A stretch of DNA of 64,000 nucleotides from Tropicibacter oceani (GCF_029958925.1 NZ_CP124616.1:2294001-2358000), one strand, 5' to 3'; positions 26,644-36,700 are shown, numbered from the stretch's first letter. The notes: generated by a model from the sequence alone, not told the origin. Numbers and translations are program-made.

Positions 26644-26863
26644 GATCAGACGCACGAGCGAGCCTTTTGCCTGCGCCCCTGCGCTGCGCCTTGAGGCGCA
26701 CGAACGGGTGAGCCGGCTGCATGTGGAGGCGATGAAGGCGCAGCACGAGCGCCTGGAGAACATGCTTGAACGGTTGGAGCGGCGGCTTTGGCTGGCGGTG
26801 TACGGCGTGGCCGGGGTGATCCTGGCCGAGGCCTTTCAGGGGCTGATGCACGCGGCCCCCTGA
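26636..26863 (+). CDS. GTA g3.5, small membrane-anchored protein
   Basis: A 75-residue protein starting with GTG that overlaps the end of g3 by 8 nt. It has a helical charged N-terminal part (LHVEAMKAQHERLENMLERLERR) and a C-terminal hydrophobic segment (LWLAVYGVAGVILAEAF). Matches the position and size of R. capsulatus g3.5, whose function is poorly known. Confidence 0.8.
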   Translation: MPEIRRTSEPFACAPALRLEAHERVSRLHVEAMKAQHERLENMLERLERRLWLAVYGVAGVILAEAFQGLMHAAP

Positions 26864-26881
26864 ACAAACAAGGAGACGGAT

Positions 26882-27424
26882 ATGGATCTGGAACACAAGT
26901 TCTGCCGCTTTGACAGCGATGTGCAGGTGATCGAAGGCACGAAGATCGAAGGCTATGCCAGCCTGTTCGGCGCCTGCGATCAGGGCGGTGACGTGGTGAG
27001 CAAGGGCGCCTATGCGCGATCGCTTGCCCGCCTGGGGCAAGAGGGCCGCGCGGTCAAGATGCTGTGGCAGCACGATCCGGCGCAGCCGATCGGCATCTGG
27101 GACGAGGTCCGCGAAGACGAGCGCGGCCTGTATGTCAAAGGCCGCCTGCTGGACAGCGTGGAAAAGGGCCGCGAGGCCGCCGCACTGATCGAGGCGGGCG
27201 CCATCGACGGGTTGTCGATCGGCTATCGCACCGTGAAGGCGGCAAAGAATGACAAGGGCCAACGGCTCTTGACGGAACTGGAGCTTTGGGAGGTGTCGCT
27301 TGTCACTTTCCCGATGCTTCCCAGTGCGCGGGTGGCGTCCAAGGGGGAAACCCCGGACGACGCGGCCCTGCGTGAGTTGGCGGAGGCCCTGGAGGGTCTG
27401 CGCGCGAACCTGGCGGGCGACTGA
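26882..27424 (+). CDS. GTA g4, HK97-family prohead protease
   Basis: Serine protease that removes the delta domain of the capsid protein during head maturation. It has 180 residues. The EGYASLFGACDQGGDVV start, the conserved WQHDPAQPIGIWDEV block (catalytic His) and the IDGLSIGYRT block (catalytic Ser) are present, followed by ELWEVSLVTFPMLPSARV. The start is 18 nt after g3.5, with AAGGAG upstream. Confidence 0.94.
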   Translation: MDLEHKFCRFDSDVQVIEGTKIEGYASLFGACDQGGDVVSKGAYARSLARLGQEGRAVKMLWQHDPAQPIGIWDEVREDERGLYVKGRLLDSVEKGREAAALIEAGAIDGLSIGYRTVKAAKNDKGQRLLTELELWEVSLVTFPMLPSARVASKGETPDDAALRELAEALEGLRANLAGD

Positions 27425-27456
27425 CGCGCGCCTCTCTCAGACACGGGAACATGCTG

Positions 27457-28635
27457 ATGAGTAAGACCGAGAGCAAGTCTCGGACCGGGGAAGACGTGTC
27501 TCCGGTCACCCGAGTGAGTGCCGCGATGGCGGGACTGATCGGGGAATTCAAAGGCCTTCAGGCCGAACTTCAAGAGAAGCTGAACAAACAGGAAGAGCGA
27601 CTGACCATGCTTGATCATAAATCCGCCCGTACGGGCCGTCCGGCCCTTTCGACCCAGATGGATGTCGAAGCCCCCCACCAGAAGGCTTTTGACGCCTATC
27701 TGCGCACCGGTGACGACGATGGCCTGCGCGGCCTGCACCTGGAAGGCAAGGCGATGTCGACGGCCGTGAATTCGGACGGCGGTTACCTGGTGGACCCGCA
27801 GACCGCGGATACCATCAAGTCGACCCTGGCCTCGACGGCGTCGATCCGGGCGATCTCCAATGTCGTCAATGTCGAATCCTCGTCCTTTGACGTCCTGATC
27901 GACCAGAACGACAATGGCGCGGGCTGGGCTGACGAGACCTCGTCGGCGGCGGAAACCGGCACGCCCAGCATCGAGCGCATCTCGATCCCACTGTACGAGC
28001 TGAACGCCATGCCCAAGGTGTCGCAGCGCCTGCTGGACGACAGCGCCTTTGACGTCGAAGGCTGGCTGGCGGGCCGCATCGCCGACAAGTTCGCCCGCGC
28101 CGAGGCTGCGGCCTTTGTCAACGGTGACGGTGTCGACAAGCCGCGCGGCATCCTGGATCACACCCTGGTGGGCAATGCGTCCTGGGCCTGGGGGTCGCTG
28201 GGCTATGTCGAAGGTTCGGTCGGGTCCGACTTTGCCGGCGGCGATGACCTGATCGAGCTGGTCTATACCCTGGGTGCCGAATACCGCGCTGGCGCGACCT
28301 TCGTGATGAACTCCAAGACTGCGGGCGCACTGCGCAAGCTGAAGGATGCCGATGGCCGCCACCTGTGGTCGGATGGGTTTACCTCGGGCGAGCCGGCCCG
28401 CCTGCTGGGCTATCCGGTGCTGATCGCCGAGGACATGCCCGATATCGCGGTGGATGCGACGCCGATTGCCTTTGGTGACTTTGGCGCGGGCTACACCATC
28501 GCCGAGCGCCCGGACCTGCGCGTCCTGCGTGACCCGTTCAGCGCCAAGCCGCATGTGCTGTTCTATGCCACCAAGCGTGTCGGCGGTGATGTCAGCGACT
28601 TTGCGGCGATCAAGCTGCTGCGCTGCATCGCCTAA
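27457..28635 (+). CDS. GTA g5, HK97-family major capsid protein
   Basis: Main shell protein. It has 392 residues: an N-terminal delta/scaffold domain with coiled coil (about 20-55), then the mature HK97 fold beginning near the MSTAVNSDGGYLVDPQ segment, where the prohead protease is expected to cut (around residue 98-100; inference). The P-domain and A-domain blocks (IPLYELNAMPKVSQRLLDDS, VMNSKTAGALRKLKDADGRH) are typical. ATG 27457 suits the GGGA spacing better than ATG 27451. Confidence 0.95.
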   Translation: MSKTESKSRTGEDVSPVTRVSAAMAGLIGEFKGLQAELQEKLNKQEERLTMLDHKSARTGRPALSTQMDVEAPHQKAFDAYLRTGDDDGLRGLHLEGKAMSTAVNSDGGYLVDPQTADTIKSTLASTASIRAISNVVNVESSSFDVLIDQNDNGAGWADETSSAAETGTPSIERISIPLYELNAMPKVSQRLLDDSAFDVEGWLAGRIADKFARAEAAAFVNGDGVDKPRGILDHTLVGNASWAWGSLGYVEGSVGSDFAGGDDLIELVYTLGAEYRAGATFVMNSKTAGALRKLKDADGRHLWSDGFTSGEPARLLGYPVLIAEDMPDIAVDATPIAFGDFGAGYTIAERPDLRVLRDPFSAKPHVLFYATKRVGGDVSDFAAIKLLRCIA

Positions 28636-28791
28636 GGGCTGACGAGAATGGGGGGCGGGCAATCAGGACCGCCTTCCAGAGGGCGCGCGTCCCGATGTTG
28701 TCCAGCAGCCCCCTCCGCCCGTGCAACGTGGGCGGCGCGCGCCCGATTTGTTCGGGGCTGGGGGCCGGGCGAGGAGCTTTGGAGAAAAGAC

Positions 28792-29385
28792 ATGATCTTG
28801 GTTGAAGAAACACAGGTGCCCGAGGCGGCCTTGCCCGTTGATGCGCTGAAGCGGCACCTGCGGCTGGGCAGCGGGTTTGCCGAAGACGATGTTCAGGACG
28901 CGGTGCTGGGGTCCTTTTTGCGGGCGGCGATGGCCTCGATCGAGGCGCGCTGTTCCAAGGCGCTGATCACGCGCAGTTTTGTGATGACCTTGAATGAATG
29001 GCGCGACGACACGGCGCAATCGCTGCTGATCGCGCCGGTGTCGGCGGTCAACGAGGTGACGCTGGTGGATGGCTATGGCGCGGCGACGGTGATCGACCCG
29101 CTGCGCTATCGCCTGGAACAGGATGCCAATGGCCCCAGGCTGAAGCCGCGCGGCGCAACCTTGCCGGGGATCGCATCGGGCGGGGCGGCCGAAATCCGCT
29201 TTGACGCGGGCTATGGCCCCGATTTCAGCGATCTGCCTGCCGACCTGGCGCAGGCGGTGATGCTGCTGGCGGCGCACTACTACGAATACCGCGATGAAAC
29301 CGCGCTGAGCCAGGGCTGCATGCCCTTTGGCGTCACCAGCCTGATCGCGCGCTATCAGCCGGTGCGCCTGGGGCTGGGCGCATGA
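28792..29385 (+). CDS. GTA g6, head-tail connector (adaptor)
   Basis: A 197-residue helical protein of the gp6-like head-tail connector family that docks on the portal ring. The N-terminal LPVDALKRHLRLGSGFAEDD, central FLRAAMASIEARCSKALITR and C-terminal LPADLAQAVMLLAAHYYEYR helices are typical. It is preceded by GGAGAAAAG and separated from g5 by a 156-nt GC-rich gap with a hairpin. Confidence 0.9.
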   Translation: MILVEETQVPEAALPVDALKRHLRLGSGFAEDDVQDAVLGSFLRAAMASIEARCSKALITRSFVMTLNEWRDDTAQSLLIAPVSAVNEVTLVDGYGAATVIDPLRYRLEQDANGPRLKPRGATLPGIASGGAAEIRFDAGYGPDFSDLPADLAQAVMLLAAHYYEYRDETALSQGCMPFGVTSLIARYQPVRLGLGA

Positions 29386-29720
29386 GCGGCGTCACCCTGA
29401 GCCGCCGCCTGACGCTGGAGCGCCCCGAGCGGGTTTCGGACGGCGCGGGCGGCTATGCCGAGACCTGGAGCGCGCTGGGCACCCTTTGGGGTGATGTTCA
29501 GGCCAAACCGGGACGCATGGCCAACGGCGAGACCGGCATGGTGTCGGTCACCGGTTACCGGATCACCCTGCGAGCGGCACCGGTCGGGCATTCGAACCGC
29601 CCGCAACCGGGGCAACGGTTGCGCGGCCAGGGCCGGGTTTTCGCCATCAACGCGGTCAGCGAAGACGCTGCGCGCCCCCAGTACCTGATTTGTATTTGCG
29701 AAGAGGAGGTTACGCCATGA
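29382..29720 (+). CDS. GTA g7, head-tail adaptor/stopper
   Basis: A 112-residue phage head-tail adaptor of the SPP1 gp16/HK97 gp7 type, a small beta-barrel that closes the head exit. Family pattern: LTLERPERVSDGAGGYAETW, WGDVQAKPGR, ITLR, then GQRLRGQGRVFAINAV. Overlaps g6 and g8 by ATGA on both sides. Confidence 0.88.
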   Translation: MSGVTLSRRLTLERPERVSDGAGGYAETWSALGTLWGDVQAKPGRMANGETGMVSVTGYRITLRAAPVGHSNRPQPGQRLRGQGRVFAINAVSEDAARPQYLICICEEEVTP

Positions 29721-30133
29721 GCTATGCGGTTTCCGGCGCCTTGCAGGCGGCCATCTATGCGCAATTGCTGGGCGATGGCGCGCTGGGCGCGCTGGTCGGC
29801 AGCAACATCTTTGACGCCCTGCCGCAGGGCAGCCTGCCGTCGCTGTATGTCTCGATCGGGCCGGAGACGGCACAAGAGGCGTCGGACGTCAGCGGTGCAG
29901 GGGCCTGGCATGATTTCACCGTTTCGGTGGTGACGGACAACGCCGGGTTTCAAAGCGCCAAGGATACTGCCGGGGCGGTCAGCGATGCGCTGGTCGGCGC
30001 CGACCTGACGCTGAGCCGGGGCCGCCTGGTGGGCCTGTGGTTCCGCAAGGCCAAGGCGACACGCGAGACCGGCGGTTTGCGCCGGATCGACCTGACCTTC
30101 CGCGCCCGCGTGGAAGACGACCTGGCGGCCTGA
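29717..30133 (+). CDS. GTA g8, DUF3168 tail terminator
   Basis: A 138-residue DUF3168 protein, the family of siphovirus tail-terminator/tail-completion proteins that cap the tail tube at the head. Visible: LQAAIYAQLLGDGALGALVG and SLPSLYVSIGPETAQEA, then DFTVSVVTDNAGFQSAKD. ATG 29717 overlaps the g7 stop. Confidence 0.88.
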   Translation: MSYAVSGALQAAIYAQLLGDGALGALVGSNIFDALPQGSLPSLYVSIGPETAQEASDVSGAGAWHDFTVSVVTDNAGFQSAKDTAGAVSDALVGADLTLSRGRLVGLWFRKAKATRETGGLRRIDLTFRARVEDDLAA

Positions 30134-30207
30134 GCGCTGCCTTTCGAACAACCGCCCGGTGCGTTCGCGCGCGGGTTCTTCAAACCCTATGCAACTGGAG
30201 TGAGATC

Positions 30208-30630
30208 ATGGGTGCTCAGAACGGAAAAGACCTTCTTATCAAGGTGGACCTGACCGGCGATGGTCAATTCGAGACGATGGCGGGGCTGCGTGCCACGCGC
30301 GTCAGCTTCAACGCCGAGCAGGTCGATGTGACCACGCTGGAAAGCCAGGGCGGCTGGCGCGAGCTGCTGTCCGGTGCCGGCGTCAAATCGGCCAATATCA
30401 GCGGGTCGGGTGTGTTCAAGGATGCGGGCACCGATGAACGGGCGCGGCAGATCTTTTTCGACGGTGAAACGCCCGAGTTCCAGGTCATCATCCCGGATTT
30501 CGGCACCGTCGAGGGCGCGTTTCAGGTGACCTCGATCGAATATGCCGGATCGCACAATGGCGAGGCGACCTATGAGGTCGCGCTGGCCTCGGCGGGCGCG
30601 CTGGAATTCATCGCGGTCCCGGTGGCGTAA
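30208..30630 (+). CDS. GTA g9, major tail tube protein
   Basis: A 140-residue phage major tail protein of the TP901-1 family that polymerises into the tail tube. Blocks: GKDLLIKVDLTGDGQFETMA, LRATRVSFNAEQVDVTTLES, SGSGVFKDAGTDERARQIFF, then VTSIEYAGSHNGEATYEVAL. ATG 30208 follows GGAG; a 74-nt gap separates it from g8. Confidence 0.92.
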   Translation: MGAQNGKDLLIKVDLTGDGQFETMAGLRATRVSFNAEQVDVTTLESQGGWRELLSGAGVKSANISGSGVFKDAGTDERARQIFFDGETPEFQVIIPDFGTVEGAFQVTSIEYAGSHNGEATYEVALASAGALEFIAVPVA

Positions 30631-30962
30631 TGGCCAATCCGTGGAGGGGGGAGGTGGCGCTGGTCATTGACGGACAGCGCCACCTGATGCGGCTGACACT
30701 GGGCGCTTTGGCCGAGCTTGAGGCCGGGCTGGAGCGCGGATCGCTTGTCGATCTGGTGCAGCGTTTCGAAACCGGGGGCTTCAGCACGCGCGACGTGCTG
30801 GCCCTGATCGTCGCGGGGCTTCGCGGCGGTGGCTGGAAAGGCCGCGCCGCGGACCTGATGCAGGCCGACATCGAAGGCGGGCCGATGGCGGCGGCACGGG
30901 CCTCGGCCGAGTTGCTTGCGCGGGCCTTCATGACGCCGGAGAGCGCGGATGACGGGGTTTGA
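30630..30962 (+). CDS. GTA g10, GTA-gp10 family tail assembly protein
   Basis: A 110-residue protein of the GTA gp10 family: VALVIDGQRHLMRLTLGALA, ELEAGLERGSLVDLVQRF, then FSTRDVLALIVAGLRGGGW. By position before g10.1 and the tape measure, it corresponds to the tail assembly chaperone of siphoviruses. It shares one base with the g9 stop (TAATG). Confidence 0.88.
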   Translation: MANPWRGEVALVIDGQRHLMRLTLGALAELEAGLERGSLVDLVQRFETGGFSTRDVLALIVAGLRGGGWKGRAADLMQADIEGGPMAAARASAELLARAFMTPESADDGV

Positions 30963-31149
30963 CTGGCCAGCGCTGATGCGTGCGGGAATGCGCGGATTGG
31001 GGCTTAGCCCGGATGAATTCTGGGGTCTGACCCCGACCGAGCTGCAAGTGCTTCTGGGCGACGGCCCAGGTGGAAAACCGATGGGACGGTCGCGGCTGGA
31101 CGAGCTGATGGCGGCCTTCCCGGATCAGACGAAAGGGGCTCAGACATGA
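30949..31149 (+). CDS. GTA g10.1, phage tail assembly chaperone (TIGR02216)
   Basis: A 66-residue protein overlapping g10 by 14 nt. FDWPALMRAGMRGLGLSPDE, FWGLTPTELQVLLG and a final SRLDELMAAFPD are typical. In siphoviruses a pair of chaperones (G and GT) is made by frameshift; here two overlapping genes fill that place. Chaperone role is by analogy. Confidence 0.85.
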   Translation: MTGFDWPALMRAGMRGLGLSPDEFWGLTPTELQVLLGDGPGGKPMGRSRLDELMAAFPDQTKGAQT

Positions 31150-31808
31150 GCGATTTGGATATGATCGACGACCTTGGAGACGAGGTCGAAGCGCTGAAAA
31201 GCTCGCTTGGGGGGGCGGTCGGGATGGCCGCGCAGTTCGATGCCGAGCTCAAGCGCATTCACCAGACGTTTTCGGCCACCGGGGATGGCGCCGCCCGGTT
31301 GGAGCGGACGCTGAGTTCGGGTGTCAGCCGCGCCATCGACGGTGTGGTTCTGGATGGGATGAAGCTGTCGGATGCGCTTCAGGTGGTTGCCAGTTCGATG
31401 ATCAACGCGGCCTACCGCGCGGCGGTCAAGCCGGTGGCCGATCATGTCGGCGGGCTGTTGTCGACGGGCATGTCGGCGATGTTCGGATCGTTTTCGCCCT
31501 TTGCCAATGGCGGCAGCTTTTCGCAGGGGCGCGTGATGCCCTTTGCGACGGGCGGTATCGTCAGCGGTCCGGTGAGCTTTCCGATGCGCGGCGGCACCGG
31601 GTTGATGGGCGAAGCGGGCCCCGAGGCGATCATGCCGCTGACCCGCGGTGCCGACGGCAAGCTGGGCGTGCGTTCCCAGGGCGGCGGCCAGCCGGTCACC
31701 GTGGTGATGAACATTTCGACCCCGGACGTTCAGGGGTTCCAGCGCAGCCAAAGCCAGATCGCGGCCCAGATGAGCCGCGCTTTGGGCAAGGGCGCGCGCA
31801 ACAGGTAA
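31146..31808 (+). CDS. GTA g11, short tail tape-measure protein
   Basis: A 220-residue protein that sets tail length; short, matching the short GTA tail. N-terminal helical part (IDDLGDEVEALKSSLGG), a central hydrophobic section (AYRAAVKPVADHVGGLLSTG), then a Gly/Phe-rich region with ATGGIVSGPVSFPM and GLMGEAGPEAIMPLTRG, common in tape-measure C-termini. Overlaps g10.1 by ATGA. Confidence 0.88.
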   Translation: MSDLDMIDDLGDEVEALKSSLGGAVGMAAQFDAELKRIHQTFSATGDGAARLERTLSSGVSRAIDGVVLDGMKLSDALQVVASSMINAAYRAAVKPVADHVGGLLSTGMSAMFGSFSPFANGGSFSQGRVMPFATGGIVSGPVSFPMRGGTGLMGEAGPEAIMPLTRGADGKLGVRSQGGGQPVTVVMNISTPDVQGFQRSQSQIAAQMSRALGKGARNR

Positions 31809-31820
31809 TCGGAGGGAAAG

Positions 31821-32453
31821 ATGGCGTTTCATGAAGTGAGATTTCCGGCGGACCTGAGCTTTGGCTCGGTTGGCGGACCCGAGCGGCGGACGGACATCGT
31901 TCAGTTGACCAGCGGTTTCGAAGAGCGCAACACGCCCTGGGCGCATTCGCGCAGGCGCTATGATGCGGGGCTTGGGCTGCGGTCGCTGGACGACGTGGAA
32001 AAGCTGATCGCCTTTTTCGAGGCGCGTCAGGGCCAGCTGTTTGGCTTTCGCTGGAAGGACTGGGCGGATTTCAAATCCTGCAAACCGTCGCGCAGCCCCG
32101 AAGCAGGCGACCAGGTCATTGCCCATGGTGATGGCGAAACCCGCAGCTTTCAGCTGACCAAGACGTATCGGTCGGGCGAAGGGGCCTATGCGCGCCCGAT
32201 CACCAAACCGGTTGCCGGCAGCGTGGTGGCCGCGGTGCAGGATGTCGAGCAGCGCGAAGGCGTGCATTTCGAACTGGATACCGATACCGGCATCATCACT
32301 TTTGTCGAACCGCCCCTGGAAGGGGTCGAAATCAGCGCCGGTTTCGAATTCGACGTTCCGGTGCGTTTTGACACCGACCGCATCAACGTCAGCGTGGCCA
32401 GCTTTCGCGCCGGCCAGGTGCCTGACGTGCCGGTGGTGGAGGTGCGGGTCTGA
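31821..32453 (+). CDS. GTA g12, distal tail protein (DUF2460/TIGR02217)
   Basis: A 210-residue protein that joins the tail tube to the baseplate. DUF2460 blocks: FHEVRFPADLSFGSVGGPER, RRRYDAGLGLRSLDDVEKLI, FFEARQGQLFGFRWKDWADF, and a C-terminal FEFDVPVRFDTDRINVS. The start is 12 nt after g11, with GGAGG upstream. Confidence 0.92.
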   Translation: MAFHEVRFPADLSFGSVGGPERRTDIVQLTSGFEERNTPWAHSRRRYDAGLGLRSLDDVEKLIAFFEARQGQLFGFRWKDWADFKSCKPSRSPEAGDQVIAHGDGETRSFQLTKTYRSGEGAYARPITKPVAGSVVAAVQDVEQREGVHFELDTDTGIITFVEPPLEGVEISAGFEFDVPVRFDTDRINVSVASFRAGQVPDVPVVEVRV

Positions 32454-33340
32454 TGACGCATGCAGAAACACTTCACGCCCATCTCGATGGCGGGCTGGGC
32501 ACGGTGGCGCGGGCCTGGGCGGTTACGCGCCGCGATGGCACGGTCTATGGCTTTACCGACCATGACCGTGACCTGAGCTTTGAGGGCATCACCTTTCGCG
32601 CCGATACCGGCCTTTCCGCCCGGGCGCTGCAGCAGGCCACGGGTCTGTCGGTCGACAACACCGAGGCCATGGGCGCGCTGACCGACAGCGCGATCCGCGA
32701 AGAAGACATCGCCGCAGGCCGTTTTGACGGCGCCGAGGTGGTGTCCTGGTTGGTGAACTGGGCCGACGTGTCGGGGCGCCGCGTGATGTTTCGCGGCCAT
32801 ATCGGAGAGCTGCGCCGCGGCAATGGCGCCTTTCACGCCGAATTGCGCGGCCTGACCGATCTGCTGAGCCGTCCGCTGGGGCGTGTGTACCAAAAGCCGT
32901 GCTCGGCCGTGTTGGGCGACAAGGGCTGCGGCTTTGACGTGACGCGCCCCGGGTATTTCCACGAAGGACCGGTGACATCGGTCAAGGAAACCCGGTCGTT
33001 CCATTTTGCGGACCTGTCCGAGTTCGAGCCGGGCTGGTTCCAGCGCGGGCGGCTTGTGGTACTTTCGGGCGCGGCGGCAGGGCTGAGCGGCGCGATCAAG
33101 CGCGACGAGTTGGCCAGCGATGGCAGCCGCCGCATCGACCTGTGGGAGCCGCTGCGCGCGGTGCCGCAACCGGGGGACCAGGTGCGCCTGATTGCCGGCT
33201 GCGACAAGCGGTTCGAAACCTGCCGGCTGAAGTTCAACAATGTCGTCAACTACCAGGGCTTTCCGGACATCCCCGAGGAAGACTGGGTCTTTGTGCACGC
33301 CACCCAGGCCAAGACAACCAGCGGAGGAAGCCGGAGATGA
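32453..33340 (+). CDS. GTA g13, baseplate hub protein (DUF2163/TIGR02218)
   Basis: A 295-residue hub protein. It contains exactly four cysteines, C150, C159, C250 and C257 (KPCSAVLGDKGC and AGCDKRFETC), the kind of arrangement that holds an iron-sulfur cluster. The RcGTA cryo-EM structure was reported, as I recall, to have such a cluster in the hub. Also present: VYGFTDHDRDLSFEG at the N-terminus. One-base overlap with the g12 stop (TGATG). Confidence 0.92.
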   Translation: MTHAETLHAHLDGGLGTVARAWAVTRRDGTVYGFTDHDRDLSFEGITFRADTGLSARALQQATGLSVDNTEAMGALTDSAIREEDIAAGRFDGAEVVSWLVNWADVSGRRVMFRGHIGELRRGNGAFHAELRGLTDLLSRPLGRVYQKPCSAVLGDKGCGFDVTRPGYFHEGPVTSVKETRSFHFADLSEFEPGWFQRGRLVVLSGAAAGLSGAIKRDELASDGSRRIDLWEPLRAVPQPGDQVRLIAGCDKRFETCRLKFNNVVNYQGFPDIPEEDWVFVHATQAKTTSGGSRR

Positions 33341-33771
33341 CACAGGTGGTCGAGGCCGCACGCGGCTGGATTGGCACGCCCTACGTGCATCAGGCTTCGG
33401 CCAGAGGGGCGGGATGTGATTGCCTGGGGCTGCTGCGCGGCGTCTGGCGCGAAGTGATCGGGCCCGAGCCCGAGCAGATCCCGGCCTATACCATGGACTG
33501 GTCCGAACCGCAGGGCGATGAACGCCTGTGGCGCGTCGGCCTGACCCATCTGACACCCAAACCCCTGACCCAGGCCGCGCCCGGCGATGTCCTGTTGTTC
33601 CGGATGCGCGACACATCGGTCGCCAAGCATCTGGGCATTCAGGCGCAAACCGGGGCGCAGGCCTCATTCGTGCATGCCTATAGCGGGCATGGAGTCATCG
33701 AGAGTGCGCTCAGCGCACCTTGGGCGCGGCGCGTCGTGGCGCGTTTTGCCCTTCCAGTGGAGGCCCTGTAA
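33337..33771 (+). CDS. GTA g14, NlpC/P60 family cell-wall peptidase
   Basis: A 144-residue papain-like peptidase expected to cleave peptidoglycan peptides during DNA delivery. The catalytic cysteine is C29 in GAGCDCLGLL and the histidine H98 in AKHLGIQAQ. ATG 33337 overlaps the g13 stop by 4 nt, which fixes the start although the frame runs upstream. Confidence 0.93.
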   Translation: MTQVVEAARGWIGTPYVHQASARGAGCDCLGLLRGVWREVIGPEPEQIPAYTMDWSEPQGDERLWRVGLTHLTPKPLTQAAPGDVLLFRMRDTSVAKHLGIQAQTGAQASFVHAYSGHGVIESALSAPWARRVVARFALPVEAL

Positions 33772-36700
33772 TGGCGACTATCCTTCTTTCGGCCGCAGGT
33801 GCGGCAATCGGCAGTTCCATCGGCGGCTCGGCGCTTGGGCTGAGCATGACGGCGGTGGGCCGTTTCATCGGGGCCTCTTTGGGGCGGGCGCTGGATCAGC
33901 GGCTGATGGGGCAGGGCTCTGAAGCGGTCGAGACCGGCAAGATCGACCGGTTCCGCATCACCGGGGCCGGCGAAGGCGCGCCGGTGACGCAGGTCTATGG
34001 GCGGATGCGCCTGGGCGGGCACGTGATTTGGGCCACCGAGTTCAAGGAACGCGTCAAGCAAAGCGGTGGTGGCGGCAAGGGCACCCCGCCCCAGCCCGAG
34101 GTGAAGAAATACAGCTATTCGCTTAGCCTTGCGCTGGCGCTGTGCGAAGGGGAAATCACCGGGGTTCAGCGCGTCTGGGCCGACGGTGCAGAGCTGCCCA
34201 TGCAGGACCTGACCATGCGGGTCTATCGCGGCACCCAGGACCAGCTGCCCGACCCCAAGATCGAGGCGGTCGAGGGCACCGGCCAGGTGCCGGCCTATCG
34301 CGGCACCGCCTATGTGGTGATCGAGGACCTGCAGCTTGCCAGGTTCGGCAACCGGATTCCGCAGTTCAGCTTTGAGGTGACGCGCCCTGAACTGAACGAT
34401 GCCACGGACATACCGTCGGCTGTCACCGGGGTCGCGATGATCCCCGGCACCGGGGAATATGCGCTGGCCACGGAACCGGTCTACATGCGCTATGCGGCCA
34501 GTTCCCTGGACCTGTTCGGGGCGGGCAAGGGCGGCAAGCGGGTGGCGAACGTCAATTCGCCCTCCGAGGAGCCGGACTTCAACACGTCGCTCAAGCAGTT
34601 GACCGACGAAATGCCCGGCTGCAAGGCCAGCTCGCTTGTGGTCAGCTGGTTCGGCAATGACCTGCGCTGCGGCACCTGCGAGATCAAGCCCAAGGTCGAA
34701 CAGGCCGAATTCGACGCGCCCAAGATGCCCTGGTCGGTCAGCGGCCTGTCGCGCACCGATGCCGACCAGGTCCCGCAAGAGGCCGATCGCCCGGTCTATG
34801 GGGGCACCCCTACCGACCAATCGGTGGTGCAGGCGATCCGGCGCATGACAGACGAGGGGCTGGAGGTGATGTATTATCCCTTTATCCTGATGGACCAGAT
34901 GGACGGCAACGGTCTGACCGACCCCTGGACCGGCGCAGCGGATCAGCCCAAGCTGCCGTGGCGCGGGCGTATCACGCTGAACGCAGCGCCGGGGCGAGCC
35001 GGTTCCAGCGATGGCACCGCTGCGGCGGATGCCGAGGTTGCGGCTTTTGTCGGAACGGTCACGGCGGCTGATTTCACCATCGGCAACGGCGAGGTCAGCT
35101 ATGATGGCCCGGATGAGTGGAGCTATAGCCGCTTTGTGCTGCACCAGGCGGCGCTTTGCGCGGCGGCGGGCGGCGTCAGCGCCTTTTGCATCGGCTCGGA
35201 AATGCGCGGCCTGACCCAGATCCGCGGTGCGTCCGGTTTCCCGGCGGTGGCCGCGCTGCAGGCGCTGGCCGCCGAATGCCGGACCTTGCTGGGGGCCGGG
35301 GTCAAGCTGGGCTATGCGGCGGACTGGACCGAGTATTTCGGCTATCATCCGCAGGATGGATCGAACGATCTGTTTTTCCACCTTGATCCGCTGTGGAGCG
35401 ATGCGAACATCGATTTTGTCGGGATCGACAATTACATGCCCCTGTCCGATTGGCGCGACGAAGAGGATCACGCAGACGCGGACTGGGGGTCGATCTACAA
35501 CCTCGACTACCTCAAGGCGAATATCGCCGGGGGCGAGGGCTATGACTGGTACTACGATGGCGACGAAGGGCGCGCGGCGCAGCGGCGCGAGCCGATCACC
35601 GATGGCGCGCACGACGAACCCTGGGTCTGGCGTTACAAGGACATTCGCAACTGGTGGCAGAACCTGCACTATGAACGCAGCGGCGGCATTCGTGCGGACG
35701 AGCCGACAGACTGGCTGCCGGGATCGAAACCGATCTGGTTCACCGAACTGGGCTGCGCCGCGGTCGACAAGGGCACCAACCAGCCCAACAAGTTCGTCGA
35801 TCCCAAAAGCTCGGAATCCTCGTTGCCCTACTACTCGAACGGGTTGCGCGACGAGCTGATCCAGCGCCAGTACATCCGTGCGATGCATGACTACTGGGGG
35901 CAGGCGCAGAACAACCCGACGTCGGAACTGTACGGCGGGCCGATGATCGACATGACCCGCGCCTTTGTCTGGGCCTGGGATGCGCGGCCCTATCCGTGGT
36001 TCCCCGGCAATGACACGCTTTGGTCGGATGGTCCGAATTATCGGCAGGGCCATTGGCTGAACGGGCGTGTCTCGGGGCGGGGCCTCGACTCGGTCGTGCG
36101 CGAGATCTGCGCGCGCTCCGGGCTGACCCGGATCGACACCAGCGCGCTGCATGGTTTCGTGCGGGGCTACGTGGTGCCCAATGTCGGGGATGCGCGGCAG
36201 GCCTTGCAGCCCTTGATGCTGGCCTATGGCTTTGACGCGATCGAGCGCGACGGGGTGGTGGTGTTCCGGATGCGCGATGGTGCACAGCCGGTGGATATTG
36301 CCCTGGACGATCTGGCGATCAGCGAGGACGTCGAAGGCGACCTGATGGAAACCCGCGCCAGCGAGGTCGAGATGGCCGGACGGGTGCGCGTGGGCTTTGT
36401 GCTGGCCGATGCCGATCATCAGGTCTCGACCGAGGAAACCGTGCTGCCGGACGAACAGACCCATGCGGTGGCCGAAACCGAACTGCCGCTGACCCTGACC
36501 CGGGCCGAAGGCCGCCAGACCGCCGAACGCTGGCTGGCCGAGGCGCGGGTGTCGCGCGATACCATGCGCTTTGCCCTGCCGCCATCGAAACTGCGGCTGG
36601 GGGCGGGGGATGTGGTACGCCTCCCGGCCAAATCCGGGCCTGTCCTGGCGCGCATTGACAGGGTCGATGTCATGGACCGCCAGATCATCGACGCGGTGCG

